Shown one piece after another: positions 60,289 to 64,000 of a DNA stretch of 64,000 nt. Position 1 is the stretch's first letter; each line of letters starts with the position of its first letter. Source of the stretch: Gordonia sp. PDNC005 (GTDB lineage Bacteria > Actinomycetota > Actinomycetes > Mycobacteriales > Mycobacteriaceae); NCBI RefSeq assembly GCF_016919385.1, contig NZ_CP070351.1, forward strand, positions 2,604,001-2,668,000. The letters run 5' to 3'. The notes beneath the pieces are model-generated. The model was given only the letters and a program-made list of their open reading frames with translations, was not told where the DNA came from and did not search any database. The position numbers and the translations under genes were made by a program.

Positions 60289-61377
60289 TCAGATCGGGAG
60301 CTTGCCGCCGAACACCGCGTAGACGACGGAGAGGATCGCCTTGAGGACGTCGGCCGTCACGTCCTGGCCCTGTGTCATCAGGATGCGCTGCGCCTCCTGC
60401 GGACTCTTGGCCTTCGTGATCTGGTCGATCAACGGCCCGATCGCGGCGAGACCTGCGAGGTCGACGCCGGATGCGGCGTCGTCGGCCGGAGCCTTCTGAT
60501 CGGTCGGCGTGACGCCGGTGTTCGAGTTGTCGGTGCCGGGTGCGGGCACCGGCGCGGTCGGGTTGGCCGCCGCGCCCTTGCCCCCGACGTAGGAGGTGAT
60601 GCCGTTGGTGATGGCGACCGCGTAGCGTGCCGCGCCTTGCGGCGAAGCGAGTGCCGCCGCTTCCACCGGGTCGGACAGGTTGCCCATCTCGACGAACACT
60701 GCGGGTACACGAGTGAGGTTGACCGCAGCGATGTCCGCGCGGGTCTGGATACCGTCGACGGCACCCGCGTAGTTCGCCGGACTGAAACCTGCACTCTTGA
60801 ATGCGTCACGCATGGTGTTCGACGCCTTGCGCCCCTCACCCGACTGCACCGAGTCGACGGCCTTGTCGGGGATCGGGAGCGTCGGCACGATCATGTGGAA
60901 GCCGGTCTTGCCGGCGTCTGCTCCGGTGCTGGTGGAGTCGGCGTGCAGGCTGACCGCGACGTCGGCGCCCGACCTGCTCGCCGCCTCGGCGCGCTCGTCG
61001 ACGCATCCGCCCCACCCGGTGTCGTCGTTGCGGCTGAGGACCACACGCGCCCCCTTGCTCTCGAGCGCCGCCTTCACCAACTGGGTGACATCCCAGTTGA
61101 TGGTGTGCTCGGCTTTGCCGGTGACCGACGTGGCACCGGTGGTCTGGCATTCCTTCATTCCGCCGCGACCGTCCGGAACCTTCTTGCCGAGGTCGTGGCC
61201 CGCAGCCGAGCCCTGATGTCCGGGATCGAGGAATACAGTCTTGCCGGTCAGCGCCTTGGCGGCCGGAGCCTTCGGCGCGGCATCGGAGTTCGGTGCGACA
61301 ACACCGAGCACGAGGGTCGTCGAGGCGACGAGCGAGGCGGCCACGATTGCTCCGCGGCGAACACGTACAGCGTTCAT
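60289..61377 (-). CDS. Secreted N-acetylmuramoyl-L-alanine amidase (Amidase_3)
   Basis: The 362-residue precursor has a signal peptide (RRGAIVAASLVASTTLVLGVV, cleavage near SDA-APK) and an Amidase_3 domain (about 45-260). The zinc ligands are His 54 (DPGHQG), Glu 90 and His 145 (SLHADS), and the catalytic Glu is 230 (VEMGNL). Cys 77 and Cys 125 are placed as in the disulfide of mycobacterial Rv3717/Ami1. It cleaves peptide stems from peptidoglycan in cell separation. An acidic linker and about 60 C-terminal residues follow. Confidence 0.92.
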   Translation of the reverse strand: MNAVRVRRGAIVAASLVASTTLVLGVVAPNSDAAPKAPAAKALTGKTVFLDPGHQGSAAGHDLGKKVPDGRGGMKECQTTGATSVTGKAEHTINWDVTQLVKAALESKGARVVLSRNDDTGWGGCVDERAEAASRSGADVAVSLHADSTSTGADAGKTGFHMIVPTLPIPDKAVDSVQSGEGRKASNTMRDAFKSAGFSPANYAGAVDGIQTRADIAAVNLTRVPAVFVEMGNLSDPVEAAALASPQGAARYAVAITNGITSYVGGKGAAANPTAPVPAPGTDNSNTGVTPTDQKAPADDAASGVDLAGLAAIGPLIDQITKAKSPQEAQRILMTQGQDVTADVLKAILSVVYAVFGGKLPI

Positions 61378-61500
61378 CGGCGCTGGTTCCTTCCATACGA
61401 CACATCAGTAGTCACACTGATCACTTGCGTAACAGTGAACCAGTAGTCGAGGGTCGCTGTCGAACGGGAACTCTTCCGGACCGGAAATCGTTAACGTGCC

Positions 61501-61941
61501 GTGACCAGACCACTCGATTCATCCGAGAAGCGTGAGAAGGCCGGCATCTTCTCGCGCCTCGGAGCCAGGTACCAGCACCTTCGGCACAATCACCGTTACG
61601 GTTTTGTCCTCCGATACGTGACGATCACGGTCGGAATCCTCGTCACCGCGGCCGGAGTGGTGGCGATCCCCTACCCCGGCCCCGGCTGGGCGATCGTGTT
61701 CCTCGGGCTGCTGATCCTGTCGCAGGAATTCGAGTGGGCCGCCCGTCTGCGCCACTGGATCATGTCCAGGCTGACCGCGTTCTATCGCCGTTTCATCGAC
61801 GGCAACCGAGTCGCACAAGTGCTCCTCGGGATCGCGACATGCGCGATCGTCCTCGCTACCCTGTGGGTGACCAACGCGCTCGACCTCGCAGCCGGCTGGG
61901 TCGGAGTGGAAGCCGCCTGGCTTCAGTCGCCGATCTTCTGA
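61501..61941 (+). CDS. PGPGW-motif small membrane protein (TIGR02611 family)
   Basis: The 146-residue protein has three hydrophobic segments and the family signature IPYPGPGWAIVFLGLLIL around residue 57, followed by the amphipathic EFEWAARLRHWI. TIGR02611 proteins are widespread in actinobacteria and of unknown function. GTG 61501 is the start. It is divergent from the amidase gene and ends seven bases before the convergent CobW gene. Confidence 0.88.
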   Translation: MTRPLDSSEKREKAGIFSRLGARYQHLRHNHRYGFVLRYVTITVGILVTAAGVVAIPYPGPGWAIVFLGLLILSQEFEWAARLRHWIMSRLTAFYRRFIDGNRVAQVLLGIATCAIVLATLWVTNALDLAAGWVGVEAAWLQSPIF

Positions 61942-61948
61942 CCCCGCG

Positions 61949-62977
61949 CTACACGAGATGCCGCGTGAGATGCAGAATGCCGTGCTCGTCGTCGGCATCC
62001 GGGCCGAGCACCTCTTTCAGGGCCGTCTCGGCAGTCGCGACGTCGAGGCCTGATCCGATCACCACGAGCGAGGTCGCGGGCCCGTTGGCGTCCCACGGCT
62101 GCCGAGACACCCTGACCACGCCACCGACGGCTTGGATCACATAGGCCTGGTCGGCGTGACCGGGAAGGTCGACCAGGACGGTCCCCTTGATCCGGTACGC
62201 CCCAGCCGGCGGACGTTCGAGGAATCGTGCAAGACGCCGTGGGTCGACCGGCCCGGCCCGGTCGAGCGACACCGACTCGAACTCGGCGTGCAGATGCGAG
62301 TGGTCGTGGCTGTCGTCGTGCAGCAATTCGTCGAGAGAGAGTTGCCGAGGGCTCTCGTCCACCGGACGCTCCGGCGCGTCCTCGAAGAGCAGCTTCGGAT
62401 CGACGAGCGCATCGCTGACGCTGAGCATCGACGCCGTCGGATTGACCTCGCGGACGGCGTCGCGGACGCGCGCCCGTTCGCTGTCGTCGACGAGGTCGGA
62501 CTTGTTCAGAACAACCAGATCGGCGACGGCGACATGCCCGCCGATCATGGGATGCGCGGCCACCGTCGTCAGGAACTCGGCGGAGTCGACGACGTACACC
62601 AGCCCGCCGTACGACGCCGTGGCCGACCGGGCAGCCAACACCAGTCGGATGAGTGCGGGCGGCTCGGCGATTCCGCTGGCCTCGACGAGGATCGCGTCGA
62701 GCTCCGCCTCCGCGCCGGAGAGCGCTGCGATCGCATCCCCGAGTCCCTCGGCGTCGGTCGTGCAGCACATGCATCCGCCCGGCAGACTGACGGTCCCACC
62801 CGATGCGCCCGACACCAGCAGCGAGTCGATGTCGACCGAGCCGAAATCATTGACGAGGACGCCTATTCGCCGGCCGTTCGCATTCCGGAGCACATGATTG
62901 AGCAGTGTCGTTTTACCCGCGCCGAGAAATCCGGCGAGGACAACGACTGGAATGTGCCGATCGGTGGATTCGGTCAC
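61949..62977 (-). CDS. CobW/COG0523-type GTP-binding metal chaperone
   Basis: The 342-residue protein starts at GTG 62977, overlapping the TrhO stop (GTGA). It has Walker [10 protein letters not shown], the metal-binding GGCMCCTTD with Cys 69, 71 and 72, the nucleotide motif NKSD, and a His-rich loop [12 protein letters not shown] (about 220-230) that can bind zinc. The C-terminal CobW_C domain is complete. The family delivers metals, often zinc, to client enzymes. No Zur operator could be recognised nearby. Confidence 0.88.
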   Translation of the reverse strand: MTESTDRHIPVVVLAGFLGAGKTTLLNHVLRNANGRRIGVLVNDFGSVDIDSLLVSGASGGTVSLPGGCMCCTTDAEGLGDAIAALSGAEAELDAILVEASGIAEPPALIRLVLAARSATASYGGLVYVVDSAEFLTTVAAHPMIGGHVAVADLVVLNKSDLVDDSERARVRDAVREVNPTASMLSVSDALVDPKLLFEDAPERPVDESPRQLSLDELLHDDSHDHSHLHAEFESVSLDRAGPVDPRRLARFLERPPAGAYRIKGTVLVDLPGHADQAYVIQAVGGVVRVSRQPWDANGPATSLVVIGSGLDVATAETALKEVLGPDADDEHGILHLTRHLV

Positions 62978-63816
62978 TTGGCACAGTCGACGCACAGGAC
63001 CGCTAGGTCCCGGCCGTCGCGATCGGGATGATTCACCACGTTCGATGTCGGTTCACCGCATTCGACACACTTCCCGATCACCGCGGGTGAACCGAAATCG
63101 ACCGTCATTCTCTTGTCGAAGACATAAAGCGAGCCTTCCCAGAGCCCAGAATCGGCGAACCGCTCACCGTATCGGACTATTCCGCCGTCGAGTTGGTACA
63201 CCTGAGAGAATCCCCTGTTGACCATCAAGGCGCTGAGCACCTCGCAGCGGACCCCGCCGGTGCAGTACGTGACCACGGGCCTGTTCTTCAAGTGGTCCAG
63301 CGCTCCGCTCTCGAGAAGCGGAATGAAATCTCGAGTGGTGTCGATGTCGGGAACGATCGCGTCTCGGAATCGTCCGACCTGAGCTTCGATCGTGTTTCGA
63401 CCGTCGAGGAATGCCACATCGTCTCCGAGCTCGGCGACGAGCTGATGCAGTTCGTCTGGGGACAGATGTTTGCCTCCTCCGACCACACCGTCTGGATCAA
63501 CCTCGATTTCGTCCGCGGCGCCGAATGTGACGATCTCCGGGCGCGTCTTGACCGAGAGCCGCGGGAAGTCGTCGCCGACGCCGTCTGACCACTTGATGTC
63601 GGCGTACTTGAACGCCGGGTACCCGCGGGTGGCTTTCACGTAGCGTTTGACGTCGCGGATGTCGCCACCGACTGTTGCGTTGATGCCGTGAGATGACACG
63701 ATGATCCTGCCGCGCAGGCCGAGCGAGGAGCACACGGAGTGCTGCCACAGGCTGATGGCCTCCGGGTCGGGCAGCGGCGTGAACACATAGAACAACACGA
63801 TTTTGGGAGTCGCCAC
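62974..63816 (-). CDS. trhO: tRNA uridine(34) hydroxylase TrhO (rhodanese-like)
   Basis: The 280-residue protein has the TrhO layout: an N-terminal UPF0176 domain, [12 protein letters not shown], then a rhodanese domain with [10 protein letters not shown] holding the active Cys. It ends in a four-Cys zinc-finger-like tail ([12 protein letters not shown] and LCVDCAK). It hydroxylates uridine 34 of tRNAs using prephenate-derived chemistry in E. coli. GTG 63816 starts it; the longer frame covers the divergent lipoprotein gene. It is coupled to the CobW gene. Confidence 0.9.
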   Translation of the reverse strand: MATPKIVLFYVFTPLPDPEAISLWQHSVCSSLGLRGRIIVSSHGINATVGGDIRDVKRYVKATRGYPAFKYADIKWSDGVGDDFPRLSVKTRPEIVTFGAADEIEVDPDGVVGGGKHLSPDELHQLVAELGDDVAFLDGRNTIEAQVGRFRDAIVPDIDTTRDFIPLLESGALDHLKNRPVVTYCTGGVRCEVLSALMVNRGFSQVYQLDGGIVRYGERFADSGLWEGSLYVFDKRMTVDFGSPAVIGKCVECGEPTSNVVNHPDRDGRDLAVLCVDCAK

Positions 63817-63817
63817 A

Positions 63818-64000
63818 GTGCAAGGGTACGGATCCCGCGGCGCGATCGTCAGCGTCGCCCTCTTCGGAGCGCTCAGCGTCACACTCTCCGGCTGCGGCCT
63901 GCTCAGCGAGAACGCCGGGCCCAACCGGATCGTCATCCCGAGCACCGATGAGCTGTCGACGGAGACCAAGCCTGCGTCGATCTCGGCGACGGCCGCGTCT
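63818..64000 (+). CDS. Lipoprotein, N-terminal part (3' end outside window)
   Basis: An open frame from GTG 63818 runs to the right edge. Its first 26 residues form a lipoprotein signal peptide (basic start, hydrophobic [14 protein letters not shown], lipobox LSGC). The visible mature part (about 35 residues, [16 protein letters not shown] then Ser/Thr-rich) is typical of an extracellular lipoprotein linker. The start lies one base from the divergent trhO start codon. Function cannot be assigned from this fragment. Confidence 0.65.
   Translation, partial: MQGYGSRGAIVSVALFGALSVTLSGCGLLSENAGPNRIVIPSTDELSTETKPASISATAAS

Noticed and set aside
59182..61446. A 754-codon open frame on the plus strand opposite the SDR and amidase genes
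   Set aside because: Both minus-strand genes have complete signatures; the opposite frame has none and no ribosome site.
61378..61500. Region upstream of the amidase gene checked for a c-di-AMP (ydaO) riboswitch, often found before actinobacterial cell-wall hydrolase genes
   Set aside because: The conserved blocks of that class are not visible; only a weak CACTG/CAGTG inverted repeat is present.

Overview
The window is about 64 kb of high-GC, gene-dense chromosome that reads as a mycolic-acid-group actinobacterium (Corynebacteriales). A Gordonia/Williamsia/Rhodococcus-like genus is my inference. The reasons are an Ada-AlkA fusion as in mycobacteria, an Arr rifampin ADP-ribosyltransferase, a CmtR-type metal sensor with all three family cysteines, a WS/DGAT-like acyltransferase, a DUF222/HNH (13E12-type) protein, frequent GTG starts and many ATGA/GTGA stop-start overlaps. 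I saw no rRNA, tRNA, CRISPR array, prophage or insertion sequence, and no gene-free stretch longer than 300 bases.

Layout. 1-4.9 kb: secreted proteins (a truncated small one, a Pro/Ala-rich one, a secretory lipase and another small one), an HhH-GPD repair-type protein, and a protein built from fourteen exact ten-residue repeats. 5-6.8 kb: a DUF222/HNH endonuclease between palindromic repeats. 6.7-12.6 kb: lipid and acyl-CoA metabolism (succinate-semialdehyde-type dehydrogenase, WS/DGAT-like protein, thiolase-enoyl-CoA hydratase fusion). 12.7-14.1 kb: a TetR regulator and a membrane protein. 14.2-18.3 kb: a valine-degradation operon (mmsA, acyl-CoA dehydrogenase, mmsB) ending in a MarR regulator. 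18.5-19.1 kb: CsbD stress protein, then a SugE/Gdx exporter under a guanidine-III (ykkC-III) riboswitch. 19.2-22 kb: a two-component system with a divergent membrane protein. 22-30.8 kb: a sulfate-ester scavenging cluster (TauD/AtsK-type dioxygenase, arylsulfatase, complete Opp/Dpp-type ABC importer). 30.8-32.6 kb: GNAT, peroxiredoxin and a nuclease-fold protein. 32.7-36.3 kb: a second two-component system divergent from an ABC exporter. 36.4-40.4 kb: Baeyer-Villiger-type monooxygenase, AraC regulator, amino acid permease. 40.5-50.5 kb: small enzymes and unusual fusions (condensation-like/GNAT; MsrA/ABM/VOC), PhnA, arr, VOC and a GH43-like secreted protein. 50.5-52.2 kb: DUF1801 protein and a cmtR-CDF metal operon. 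52.4-58.8 kb: YchF, AI-2E-type permease, alkylation repair (adaA-alkA, ogt), rmuC. 58.8-64 kb: nucleosidase, SDR, Amidase_3 hydrolase, PGPGW membrane protein, CobW GTPase, TrhO and the start of a lipoprotein.

The genes form local functional blocks rather than one large system. The least ordinary items are the decapeptide-repeat protein, the two multi-domain fusions, a three-copy family of small secreted proteins, the riboswitch, and several candidate operators that coincide with the start or promoter of a regulator or operon.
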